From NCBI GenBank assembly GCA_022509025.1, contig JAFLUB010000009.1:1-64000 (forward strand): a stretch of DNA of 64,000 bases, read 5' to 3'. Origin of the DNA: Oscillospiraceae bacterium (GTDB lineage: Bacteria; Bacillota; Clostridia; UBA1381). The notes beneath the pieces are model-generated. The model ran no database searches. It saw only the letters and a list, made by a program, of their open reading frames with translations, and was not told where the DNA came from. Positions 1 through 7,978 of the stretch are shown piece by piece. The position numbers and the translations under genes are program-made. The stretch's first letter is position 1. Each line of letters begins with the position of its first letter.

Positions 1-85
1 TTGCCGCACGAATACGCTTTTTTCTAAGGCGTTCGCGGCGGCGGCGCTCACGGCGTCTTAATTCAAAATCAGATGGTGATGTCAT
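1..85 (-). CDS. Unidentified protein, N-terminal fragment at window edge
   Basis: A minus-strand reading frame opens with ATG at position 85, preceded by a strong G-rich ribosome binding site (TTAGGGGGGAT, about 91-101), and runs off the left edge. The visible 28 residues start MTSPSDFELRRRERRRERL and continue strongly basic (Arg/Lys-rich). A basic N-terminus of this kind often precedes a membrane anchor, but no such segment is in view, so no function is assigned. It is divergent from the PdaA-like gene. Confidence 0.5.
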   Translation of the reverse strand, partial: MTSPSDFELRRRERRRRERLRKKRIRAA

Positions 86-212
86 ACTAATCCCCCCTAA
101 AATACTTATATAGTATTATTATATACCAAAAGAAAATAAAATTCAACATTATTCTTAGAAAAATAAAAAAAATCGACAAAAACAAACATCATGAAAGGAA
201 AGGTGAAAGATT

Positions 213-1013
213 ATGAAGAAAGTAATTGTGACAGTAATGTGCGCAGCGTTTTTGCTTACCGGATGCGGCAGGACAGAAGAAAGTATAAGCGTCTATGAAA
301 CGCAGGAGAAACTTCCGTATGAACAGCTCAGCGGTGAAGGGATAGGATGGGGGTTTGTGCGAAAAAAGGGCGCTCCGCCTGAAGTTCCCGAAAGCCAGCA
401 GGAGGTAATGCGCAAGTATGACTGCTATTACATAGATGAAAATTCAACTAAAACACTTTATCTGACATTTGACGAGGGCTATGAAAACGGTTACACATCG
501 AAGATTCTTGATGTGCTTGAAAAAACACAGACTCCTGCCGCTTTTTTTGTGACAGGACCTTATCTTGAAAATCAACAGGAGCTTATAGAAAGAATGGTCA
601 ATAACGGGCATGTTGTCGGAAATCATACAGTTAATCATCTCAATTTACCGAAGCAGTCTGTCGGAACGGTTCAAAAGGAGCTTAGTGAGCTTAATAAAAA
701 ATGTGAGGAAATGTATGGAGTGACAATGAAATATATGCGTCCGCCCGAGGGGGAGTACAGTGAGAAGGTGTTGTCTGTTGCTCAGGATATGGGGTATAAA
801 ACTGTGTTGTGGAGTTTTGCTTATAAAGATTGGGATATAAATATGCAGAACGGCGCAGACTACGCGTTCTCTCAGGTTACTCCGTATCTGCATGACGGGG
901 CAATAATTCTTTTGCACGCTGTTTCCTCGGATAACGCCGGAGCGCTGGAGGATATTATAAACTATGCGAAAAATGAGGGATATACATTTAAAAGTCTTGA
1001 TGAATTAGAATAG
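213..1013 (+). CDS. pdaA: PdaA-like polysaccharide deacetylase (CE4), putative lipoprotein
   Basis: This 266-residue protein resembles PdaA, the muramic-acid deacetylase that makes the muramic delta-lactam of spore cortex peptidoglycan. The N-terminus is a lipoprotein signal: MKK, a hydrophobic stretch, then LLTGC with the lipidated Cys at about residue 18. Next comes the GWGFVRKKGAPP segment typical of PdaA, then the CE4 (NodB) fold from about residue 80 to the end. Visible family motifs are TFDEGYENGYT (metal and base Asp region; Bacillus PdaA has Asn where this has Glu), GHVVGNHTVNH (metal His), RPPEGEYS, and the C-terminal LLHAVSSDNA. The start is set by the AGGAAAGG site at about 195-202. 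Bacillus PdaA is not a lipoprotein, so surface anchoring would be a lineage variation. The family is clear; the cortex role is inferred. Confidence 0.85.
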   Translation: MKKVIVTVMCAAFLLTGCGRTEESISVYETQEKLPYEQLSGEGIGWGFVRKKGAPPEVPESQQEVMRKYDCYYIDENSTKTLYLTFDEGYENGYTSKILDVLEKTQTPAAFFVTGPYLENQQELIERMVNNGHVVGNHTVNHLNLPKQSVGTVQKELSELNKKCEEMYGVTMKYMRPPEGEYSEKVLSVAQDMGYKTVLWSFAYKDWDINMQNGADYAFSQVTPYLHDGAIILLHAVSSDNAGALEDIINYAKNEGYTFKSLDELE

Positions 1014-1041
1014 ATTATAAATTGAAATTTGTTGGTGAGCT

Positions 1042-1173
1042 AAATTATAGTTTGACGGTATGTTGATGGCGTGCGTTAGCCTCTCTGCAACGCGCCTTTG
1101 GCACTTTGGAGGGAGGTGGCATTTTAGAGCGACAGCGAAAAAATGACGGAGGCTCACCGTCAAACTACAATTT
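1042..1173. repeat. MITE-like element with 18-bp terminal inverted repeats
   Basis: The segment is bounded by near-perfect inverted repeats: 1042-1059 (AAATTATAGTTTGACGGT) and 1156-1173 (ACCGTCAAACTACAATTT), matching at 17 of 18 positions. The 96 bp between them hold a further imperfect hairpin (GCGTT/AACGC near 1072-1092) and a GGAGGGAGGTGG tract, and are more GC-rich than the flanks. There is no convincing coding frame. It looks like a small dispersed element lying 3' of the PdaA-like gene. No second copy was seen in this window. Confidence 0.5.
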
Positions 1174-1237
1174 CTCTATTCTGAAATCAAATGAAAACGA
1201 AGTTTTCATTTGTCGTGCGCAGACGTGTAGCGCATAT

Positions 1238-1354
1238 AAAAAAAGGAGCGTCACAGAACGGGTAGAAGCTAAACGGCGGACGGAGTACACAGTGCCTTTA
1301 TCGCAAAGTGTTAACTCCGAACCCGTTTACATCCTGTGTGGGCTCCAAATTTTT
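1238..1354. ncRNA. Rod-shaped structured RNA candidate or bidirectional terminator beside rny
   Basis: A nested series of perfect pairings folds 1245-1346 into a rod: GGAGC 1245-1249 with GCTCC 1342-1346, CACAG 1252-1256 with CTGTG 1334-1338, AACGGGT 1257-1263 with ACCCGTT 1321-1327, CGGAGT 1281-1286 with ACTCCG 1314-1319, ACAC 1287-1290 with GTGT 1308-1311, and a CTTT/AAAG tip. A 17-nt bulge (1264-1280) sits on one side. It contains TAAACGG (1270-1276), which could instead pair with CCGTTTA (1323-1329), so two folds compete. Runs of A (1238-1244) and T (1350-1354) flank it, so it could end transcripts on either strand. It lies just 3' of rny and at least serves as its terminator. No known RNA family was recognised. 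Confidence 0.5.
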
Positions 1355-1367
1355 CTTTTCTGAAAGC

Positions 1368-2948
1368 TTATTTAGCGTAATCAACCGCTCTCGTTTCACG
1401 TATCAGACTGACTTTAATCTGACCCGGATACTCAAGTTCGCTTTCTATGCGTTTAACAATATCCTTTGCCACAATAATCATGCCGTCATCCGAAACAACC
1501 TCCGGTTTAATCATTATTCTGATTTCGCGGCCTGCCTGGATGGCATAGGATTTTTCAACACCCTCAAAGCTGTTTGAAATTTCTTCGAGTTTCTGTAAAC
1601 GCTTGATGTAGGTTTCAAGATTTTCACGTCTGGCTCCCGGACGCGCCGCAGATATTGCGTCGGCTGCCTGTACAAGCGAAGCGACAATAGTCTGCGCTTC
1701 CACATCGCCGTGATGTGCCATAATGGCGTGTACAACATCTTTGTTTTCACGGTACTTCTTTGCAATATCCGCGCCGATAGTAACGTGTGAGCCTTCGACT
1801 TCATGGTCAACTGCCTTGCCGATATCGTGTAAAAGTCCCGCTCTCTTTGCGAGTGCCACATCGACTCCCAGTTCACCGGCCATAACGCCCGCAAGGTGCG
1901 AAACCTCAACACTATGCTTTAAGACGTTCTGACCATAACTTGTTCTGAATTTAAGTTTACCAAGCAGCTTGATAAGTTCCGGATGGAGACCGTGTACGCC
2001 TGTTTCAAACGTAGCGCTTTCGCCCTCCTGCTTGATAATCGCTTCAACCTCTTTACGAGATTTTTCTACTGTTTCCTCAATACGCGCCGGATGAATACGT
2101 CCGTCAACGATAAGCTTCTCAAGTGCCATGCGCGCAATTTCGCGGCGTATCGGATCGAAACTTGAAACTATAACAGCTTCCGGAGTATCGTCAATAATAA
2201 GATCGACGCCGGTAAGCGTTTCCAGAGTTCTTATGTTTCTTCCTTCACGTCCGATAATGCGTCCCTTCATTTCATCACTCGGAAGGTTTACAACAGAAAC
2301 AGTGGTTTCGGCAACGTGGTCCGCGGCAACCTTCTGGATTGAAAGAGATACAATATTCTTTGCGTTTCTCTCCGCGTTCTCTCTTGCCTCTTGCTCAATT
2401 TCTTTAACCATGATGGCTGCTTCATGTCTTGTCTGATTTTCGATATCCTTAAGCAGTATAGACTTTGCTTCTTCTGCGGTAAGTCCCGAAATCTTTTCGA
2501 TAAGAGCCATCTGTTCAGCTTTTATTTCTGCGATTTCCTGTTCTTTAGATTCAAGAGCCTTCAATTTTTGATTGTATGACTGCTCTTTTCTTTCTAAATT
2601 GTCTGTCTTTTTGTCTAAATTTTCTTCTTTTTGATTAAGTCTGCGCTCCTGGCGGTTAAGCTCACCTCTGCGCTCCTTAACCTCAGCATCAAAAGCCGCG
2701 CGAAGCTTGTGATTCTCCTCCTTTGCTTCAAGGAGCATTTCACGCTTTTTTGCACTGGCGCTTTTTTCCGCTTCGGCAATTATAGACTTCGCCTTTTCCT
2801 CGGCGCTGCCGAATTCAGCTTCAGCAATTTTCTTCCTGTGGGCAACACCCATTTTAAAACCGATGATGGTACCCGCAGCGCACAATACGATTGCAATGAC
2901 TATCATCACAATCAACATTACTGGACTACTAATAAGTAACACCCCCAT
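1368..2948 (-). CDS. rny: Ribonuclease Y
   Basis: RNase Y is the membrane-anchored endoribonuclease that starts mRNA decay in many Firmicutes. From the ATG at 2948 the protein has 526 residues, the usual family length. The order is an N-terminal membrane helix (residues about 10-30), a long charged coiled coil (about 40-200) rich in Glu, Lys and Gln, a KH domain with the [15 protein letters not shown] signature, and an HD domain with [10 protein letters not shown] (metal-binding His-Asp). The reading frame extends upstream of 2948, but that extension would place 36 non-family residues before the membrane helix. An ATG at 2918 is also possible; neither start has a strong Shine-Dalgarno sequence. 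In Bacillus the next gene is ymdB, which here lies 35 kb away. Confidence 0.95.
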   Translation of the reverse strand: MGVLLISSPVMLIVMIVIAIVLCAAGTIIGFKMGVAHRKKIAEAEFGSAEEKAKSIIAEAEKSASAKKREMLLEAKEENHKLRAAFDAEVKERRGELNRQERRLNQKEENLDKKTDNLERKEQSYNQKLKALESKEQEIAEIKAEQMALIEKISGLTAEEAKSILLKDIENQTRHEAAIMVKEIEQEARENAERNAKNIVSLSIQKVAADHVAETTVSVVNLPSDEMKGRIIGREGRNIRTLETLTGVDLIIDDTPEAVIVSSFDPIRREIARMALEKLIVDGRIHPARIEETVEKSRKEVEAIIKQEGESATFETGVHGLHPELIKLLGKLKFRTSYGQNVLKHSVEVSHLAGVMAGELGVDVALAKRAGLLHDIGKAVDHEVEGSHVTIGADIAKKYRENKDVVHAIMAHHGDVEAQTIVASLVQAADAISAARPGARRENLETYIKRLQKLEEISNSFEGVEKSYAIQAGREIRIMIKPEVVSDDGMIIVAKDIVKRIESELEYPGQIKVSLIRETRAVDYAK

Positions 2949-3446
2949 AAAGTTTATCCAAGACCTGCAACGGGGGACTTTCTTAAAATGACTGCTTCCT
3001 ATGAAATACTGATGGATAATCTGACCGATTTCGTGCATTTGCAGGTAAAAGCACAATGACGGTTTGTAATCATACGGAGCAGTCCGTTTTAAGACGGCTC
3101 CATTTTAAGTATTGGAATTACATATAGAATTTCATATTTACAGAAAACTTTATTTTTAAAGAACATTAAGCATTATATATTTTATACTATTTTTACGAAT
3201 ATGTCAAGGAGTTATTGAGAATGTTACAGTATATATACAATTTTGAAATCATATTTTAATGAAAAAAACGGATAAAATGGTAATTTTTTCGATAAAAAAA
3301 TAGAAATATCAAAATGCACAAAAAAAATACGTAAAATTTATCTATATATAGTCTTTACTACCAAAAAGAAGTATGCTATAATATTATTAACAATAAATGG
3401 CACAGTAGGATTATGTCCTGCCTGTGTAAAAAGAGGAGGGGAATAT
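2949..3446. other. Divergent intergenic region between rny and glgB
   Basis: About 500 bases without a gene separate the two divergent transcripts. A short imperfect hairpin (GGAGC 3076-3080 with GCTCC 3097-3101) lies in what would be the rny leader. The middle (about 3110-3345) is very AT-rich with no structure I can support. The glgB promoter occupies 3354-3382. Just downstream, a small imperfect hairpin with AGGA/TCCT arms lies near 3407-3418, before the AGGAGGGG ribosome binding site. Confidence 0.6.
3354..3382 (+). promoter_or_regulatory. Sigma-A promoter of the glgB-glgC-glgD operon
   Basis: TTTACT at 3354-3359 and a perfect TATAAT at 3377-3382 are separated by 17 bp. This places the start of transcription about 55 bases upstream of the glgB ATG. 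Confidence 0.75.
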
Positions 3447-5450
3447 ATGACAAAAGAGGAAACATGGGCGGATATAAGTCGTTTTCAGACATATTTGTTT
3501 AACTCAGGCGATAACTTCAAGTCTTATGAAATGCTTGGTTCTCATAAAGTAAAAATAGACGGTAAAACAGGTTGGCGTTTCGCTGTATGGGCGCCTAATG
3601 CCGTAAGTGTTCGTCTGGTCGGTGACTTCAACGGTTGGAACGGATACGATAAAACGCTTGAAAGAATAGAAACAAGCGGTGTATGGTACGGCTTTTTTAC
3701 CGACATAAAGGAAGGGATGCTTTACAAATATGCCATAGAGGCTAATGACGGTCAGACTTACATGAAAGCTGATCCGTATGCCTTTAAAAGCGAGGTTCGT
3801 CCGGGCACGGCGTCGGTGGTGAAAGATATTTCCGGTTATAAATGGAGCGATAAAGCGTGGATAAGCGCGAGAGAAAAAGAAAGCACCATGTTTAAGCCTG
3901 TTAATATCTACGAGATGCATGTAGGTTCGTGGCGTATCCATGAAGACGGAAGTCTTTATACTTACCGTGAACTTGCGGATGAACTGGTTCCTTATCTCAA
4001 AAATATGGGATATACGCATCTTGAAATGATGCCGGTGACAGAATATCCGTTTGACGGCTCGTGGGGCTATCAGGTGACGGGATTTTTCTCGGCGACTACC
4101 AGATATGGTGAGAGCGAGGATTTGAAGTATTTCATTGATAAATGCCACAAGAACGGAATAGGCGTTATAATGGACTGGGTTCCGGCGCACTTCCCGCGTG
4201 ATGCGCACGGACTAAGAATGTTTGACGGAACACCAACATATGAGTATGCAGACCCGAGAATGGGAGAACATAAGGATTGGGGAACAATGGTGTTTGATTA
4301 TTCCAAGAGTGAGGTAATCTCATTCCTCACGTCTTCAGCTTACTTCTGGGCTGAGGAATATCATATCGACGGAATAAGAGTTGACGCTGTTTCATCAATG
4401 CTTTACCGCGATTATTCGCGTAACGACGGAGAATGGATTCCAAATCAGTACGGCGGTAACGGAAATCTCGAAGCGGTTGATTTCTTGAGAAAGCTCAATA
4501 AAATACTCGGTACGGAATTTCCGAACTTCATGATGATTGCTGAGGAAAGCACGGCATGGCCGCTTGTAACGGCACCGCCTGAAAATGACGGATTGGGCTT
4601 TAATTACAAGTGGAACATGGGTTGGATGAACGATACATTGCGCTATATGTCAATGGATCCGTATTTCCGCAAGGATAATCACGGACTTCTGACGTTTATA
4701 ATGATGTACGCGTACAGCGAGAATTTCATCCTTCCGCTTTCGCATGACGAGGTTGTGCATGGTAAGCATTCGCTTATAGACAAGATGTTTGGCAGTTACG
4801 ACGATAAGTTCAATGCCTATAAAGCGCTTCTGGGATATTTCATGACAATGCCCGGTAAAAAGATGATGTTTATGGGCGGAGAGTTTGGTCAGTTCCTTGA
4901 ATGGCGTTATGATGATCAGCTCGAATGGAATCTGTTGGATATAGAAAAGCATAAGAAGCTGCATCAGTACACAAAGGATTTAAACCACTTCTATCTTGAA
5001 AACAAAGCGCTTTGGGAAAACGAGAACAGTTGGGACGGATTCAGATGGGTAAATGAGGCGGACAACGAAAACTCCGTGATTTCATATATAAGACGAGGAA
5101 AGAATGTTGCGGATAATGTTGTGGTTGTAGCCAACTTCACACCTGTGTCGAGACCGATATATAAAATAGGTGTTCCCGTTGCAGGTAATTATGAGGTTGT
5201 ATTCCATTCAGACGCGTCCAAATACGGCGGTTCCAAGCGAACAACCAAGAAGACATACAAGGCTATGCCAATGCAGTATTCGGATATGATGTACACCATC
5301 GAGATTGAGGTGGAAGGCAACTCAGTAATGTTTTTAAAGAAAAAGCCGGACGCTAAAAAAAGCGCCGCAAAACCAAAGACGTCAGATGCAAAGAAAACAA
5401 CAGCTGCGTCGAAGAAGCCCGCTTCTAAAAAAGCTGCGGCAAAAAATTAA
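3447..5450 (+). CDS. glgB: 1,4-alpha-glucan branching enzyme with Lys/Ala-rich C-terminal tail
   Basis: GlgB cuts alpha-1,4 glucan chains and reattaches them through alpha-1,6 branches in glycogen. The 667-residue protein has an N-terminal CBM48 domain (RFAVWAPNAVSVRLVGDFNGW), a GH13 barrel with MGYTHLEMMPVTEYP, DWVPAHFP, GIRVDAVSSML (nucleophile Asp), AEESTAWP (acid Glu) and LSHDEVVHGK (third carboxylate), and an all-beta C-terminal domain ending near residue 628. After that comes a roughly 37-residue tail made almost only of Lys, Ala, Ser, Thr and Pro. That tail is not part of the family core and resembles the one on GlgA in this locus. The start follows an AGGAGGGG ribosome binding site. 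The gene is first in the operon, with glgC 56 bases downstream. Confidence 0.96.
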   Translation: MTKEETWADISRFQTYLFNSGDNFKSYEMLGSHKVKIDGKTGWRFAVWAPNAVSVRLVGDFNGWNGYDKTLERIETSGVWYGFFTDIKEGMLYKYAIEANDGQTYMKADPYAFKSEVRPGTASVVKDISGYKWSDKAWISAREKESTMFKPVNIYEMHVGSWRIHEDGSLYTYRELADELVPYLKNMGYTHLEMMPVTEYPFDGSWGYQVTGFFSATTRYGESEDLKYFIDKCHKNGIGVIMDWVPAHFPRDAHGLRMFDGTPTYEYADPRMGEHKDWGTMVFDYSKSEVISFLTSSAYFWAEEYHIDGIRVDAVSSMLYRDYSRNDGEWIPNQYGGNGNLEAVDFLRKLNKILGTEFPNFMMIAEESTAWPLVTAPPENDGLGFNYKWNMGWMNDTLRYMSMDPYFRKDNHGLLTFIMMYAYSENFILPLSHDEVVHGKHSLIDKMFGSYDDKFNAYKALLGYFMTMPGKKMMFMGGEFGQFLEWRYDDQLEWNLLDIEKHKKLHQYTKDLNHFYLENKALWENENSWDGFRWVNEADNENSVISYIRRGKNVADNVVVVANFTPVSRPIYKIGVPVAGNYEVVFHSDASKYGGSKRTTKKTYKAMPMQYSDMMYTIEIEVEGNSVMFLKKKPDAKKSAAKPKTSDAKKTTAASKKPASKKAAAKN

Positions 5451-5506
5451 GTAACTAAATTACCGATGATACAGGTAAGAAAAAAATAATATAGGGAGAT
5501 GATTTT

Positions 5507-6712
5507 ATGGTATCAAAAGATTGCGTTGCAATGATACTTGCAGGCGGTCAGGGTTCGAGACTCGGCGCGCTCACGAAGAACGTTGCAAAACCGGCAGTTC
5601 CGTTCGGCGGTAAATACAGAATTATAGATTTTCCGCTTTCGAATTGTGTACATTCCGGTATAGACACTGTGGGAGTACTTACACAGTACCAGCCGCTCGA
5701 ACTAAACAGATATATAGGTAACGGCAATCCTTGGGATCTTGACAGGAGCCATGGAGGAGTTTACGTGCTTCCGCCGTATCAGAGCGCGCAGACAGGCGAA
5801 TGGTACAAGGGAACAGCGAACGCTATATATCAGAACATCAGTTTTCTTGAGGGCTTCAATCCGAAGCATGTGCTTATCCTTTCGGGTGACCACATTTATA
5901 AGATGCACTACGGTGAGATGCTCAAAGCTCATAAGGAAAGCGGCGCGGCTGCGACAATCGCGGTAATGCCTGTTCCGTGGGAAGAGGCAAGCCGTTTCGG
6001 TATTATGAATGTTGACGATGAAGGCACAATCGTTGAATTCGAAGAAAAGCCGGCTGAGCCTAAGAGTAATCTTGCGTCGATGGGTATTTATATATTCAGC
6101 TATGACGCATTGAAGAGATATCTGACGGACGATGAGCATGACCCGACATCTGATAACGACTTCGGCAAGAACATCATTCCGAAGATGCTCTCAAACGGTG
6201 AGAAGATGATAAGCTATCGTTTTGAAGGATACTGGAAAGACGTTGGAACAATCCAGAGCCTTTGGGAGGCTAATATGGACTTGCTTGACGAGCCTCCGAA
6301 GTTTGACCTTAATGACAGACATTGGAGCATCTATTCAAGAAACCTTGCGCTTGCTCCTCATTATATCGGAACCAACGCTAAAATAACAAGCTCAACTGTG
6401 ACTGAGGGCTGTCATATTGACGGTGAGATAGAGCATTCCGTAATATTCGGCGGAGTTGAGCTTGGCGAAGGCAGTATAATTAAAGACTCGGTAATCATGC
6501 CGGGCGCTAAGATAGGTAAGAACGTGGTTGTTCAGAATGCAGTTGTCGGAGCAGATGCTGTTATAGGCGACAATGCGAAGGTCGGTGTAAACTCTTCGAG
6601 TGACAACAAGAACGCGTCTAAATTATGTACCAATGACCTTGTACTTATCGAAGGCGGCGCTGAAGTCGGCGCTAATGAAGATATCTACACTGGCAGTATG
6701 GTGGAAGTATAA
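5507..6712 (+). CDS. glgC: Glucose-1-phosphate adenylyltransferase, catalytic subunit
   Basis: GlgC makes ADP-glucose from ATP and glucose 1-phosphate, the committed step of bacterial glycogen synthesis. The 401-residue protein has the intact nucleotide-binding loop [13 protein letters not shown] near residue 11, the substrate loop [33 protein letters not shown] for sugar phosphate, and a C-terminal left-handed beta-helix of hexapeptide repeats (from about residue 290). Its partner GlgD follows 17 bases downstream. In Firmicutes the two are known to form a mixed tetramer in which GlgC provides catalysis. An AGGGAGATGA ribosome binding site sets the start. Confidence 0.96.
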   Translation: MVSKDCVAMILAGGQGSRLGALTKNVAKPAVPFGGKYRIIDFPLSNCVHSGIDTVGVLTQYQPLELNRYIGNGNPWDLDRSHGGVYVLPPYQSAQTGEWYKGTANAIYQNISFLEGFNPKHVLILSGDHIYKMHYGEMLKAHKESGAAATIAVMPVPWEEASRFGIMNVDDEGTIVEFEEKPAEPKSNLASMGIYIFSYDALKRYLTDDEHDPTSDNDFGKNIIPKMLSNGEKMISYRFEGYWKDVGTIQSLWEANMDLLDEPPKFDLNDRHWSIYSRNLALAPHYIGTNAKITSSTVTEGCHIDGEIEHSVIFGGVELGEGSIIKDSVIMPGAKIGKNVVVQNAVVGADAVIGDNAKVGVNSSSDNKNASKLCTNDLVLIEGGAEVGANEDIYTGSMVEV

Positions 6713-6729
6713 GAAAGGAGATATAGCCA

Positions 6730-7848
6730 ATGAGAAGAGATACTATGGGCATTATTCTGACTAACAACGACAGAATACCGCCTATCACTGATATTAGAGC
6801 GAACAGCGCGCTTCCTTTTGCGGGAAGATACAGAATAATCGATTTCGTTCTTTCAAATATGGCAAATGCGGGTATAACAAATATCGGCGTTGCGACTGAG
6901 TCAAATTACTCGTCACTGATGGATCACATTAAATCCGGTAAGCCATGGGATTTAGACAGAAAGAACTGGGGACTTAACATTCTGCCCCCGAGTCTTGAAA
7001 AGATGTCGTACGGCGCTATAAAGGGTAATATTGATATGCTTGCAGGTATAAGTGACTTCATTCAGAGAAGTCCGCAGACCTATGTTATCCTTTCGCTCGG
7101 AAACAGTATTTACAATATTGATTTTGCAGATGTGGTAAAACAGCATATCGACAGTCAGGCTGATATCACAATCCTCTATAAGGATATGAGAGGCGTTGAG
7201 GAAAGAGAGCTTTCAAGATTTACAATGATTGAGCTTGACGAGAAAAAGCGCGTTACTGATATCGAGGTTCAGCCGTATTATCCGAAAACCGCTACAGCGA
7301 GCATGGATGTATACATTATGGAAAAGGCGCTTCTTGAGAGTATTGTTGACGAGTGCAGCGCAAGAGGTGACAGAGACTTCGTTAAGGATGCTCTTGTAAA
7401 GAAGATGCAGGGTCTGCGCATATACGGTTATGAGTATATGGGTTATACTGATAAGATTGACTCCCTGAAGTCATATTACAGAAATAACATGAACTTCCTT
7501 GACAAGGATATCAGAGAGGAACTCTTTAATCCTGCAAATCCGATTTATACAAAGACAAAGGACCAGTCACCGACCAGATACGGAAGCGAAGCGGTAGTTC
7601 AGAACAGCTTCATCTCCGACGGTTGTTCGATTGAGGGTACTGTTATAAACTGTGTTCTTTCACGAGGCGTAAAGGTTAAGAAGGGCGCTGTGATAAAGAA
7701 CTCGATTATAATGCAGGATTCTGTCATAGAGGAAAATGCAGAACTGAGCCATGTCGTATTTGACAAGGAGGTTTATATAACCAAGGGAAGAAAGCTTATA
7801 GGTCAGGAAAGCTATCCTCTGGCAATATCAAAGGGTACAAGAATTTAA
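6730..7848 (+). CDS. glgD: GlgD, non-catalytic or regulatory ADP-glucose pyrophosphorylase subunit
   Basis: This 372-residue paralogue of GlgC keeps the fold (FAGRYRIIDFVLSNM, a beta-helix C-terminus) but has lost the glycine-rich pyrophosphorylase loop: where GlgC has GGQGSRL, this protein has TNNDRIPPIT. The GDHIYKM segment is also replaced, by LGNSIYNI. That is the usual GlgD signature, consistent with a subunit that is weakly active or inactive alone and modulates GlgC. It starts after an AAAGGAG site, directly behind glgC, so the subunits are likely made together. A hairpin follows the stop codon, and glgA then has its own promoter. Confidence 0.93.
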   Translation: MRRDTMGIILTNNDRIPPITDIRANSALPFAGRYRIIDFVLSNMANAGITNIGVATESNYSSLMDHIKSGKPWDLDRKNWGLNILPPSLEKMSYGAIKGNIDMLAGISDFIQRSPQTYVILSLGNSIYNIDFADVVKQHIDSQADITILYKDMRGVEERELSRFTMIELDEKKRVTDIEVQPYYPKTATASMDVYIMEKALLESIVDECSARGDRDFVKDALVKKMQGLRIYGYEYMGYTDKIDSLKSYYRNNMNFLDKDIREELFNPANPIYTKTKDQSPTRYGSEAVVQNSFISDGCSIEGTVINCVLSRGVKVKKGAVIKNSIIMQDSVIEENAELSHVVFDKEVYITKGRKLIGQESYPLAISKGTRI

Positions 7849-7863
7849 GGATAAATACATAAT

Positions 7864-7891
7864 AGGACTGCCTCTTTTTGCAGGCAGCCCT
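7864..7891 (+). terminator. Hairpin between glgD and glgA (possible weak terminator)
   Basis: AGGACTGCCT (7864-7873) pairs with AGGCAGCCCT (7882-7891) over 9 of 10 positions around an 8-nt loop. A second palindrome, GTTAAATTTAAC (7892-7903), follows directly, then a T-rich stretch. There is no immediate U tract after the first stem, so it may only attenuate readthrough into glgA. Confidence 0.5.
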
Positions 7892-7921
7892 GTTAAATTT
7901 AACGTATTTTTATTCTTAAAG

Positions 7922-7950
7922 TTGACAAAAACAGAAGTTTAGTGTAATAT
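7922..7950 (+). promoter_or_regulatory. Sigma-A promoter of glgA-glgP
   Basis: A perfect TTGACA (7922-7927) and TAATAT (7945-7950) are spaced by 17 bp. The expected transcript start near 7957 leaves room for the AAAGGA ribosome binding site only if translation begins at 7979, not at the upstream in-frame ATG at 7961. Confidence 0.8.
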
Positions 7951-7978
7951 TATTGAGAATATGGAGAAAGGAAAAATT

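Noticed and set aside
1106-1363. Small protein-coding gene in the gap between the PdaA-like gene and rny
   Set aside because: The frame crosses the inverted-repeat element and the rod-shaped RNA structure; its composition and start context do not support coding.
3504-4208. Long open frame on the minus strand inside glgB (also 34536-35120 in trxB and 15166-15693 in the antiporter gene)
   Set aside because: They lie antisense to strongly conserved genes, have no ribosome binding sites and encode no recognisable protein.
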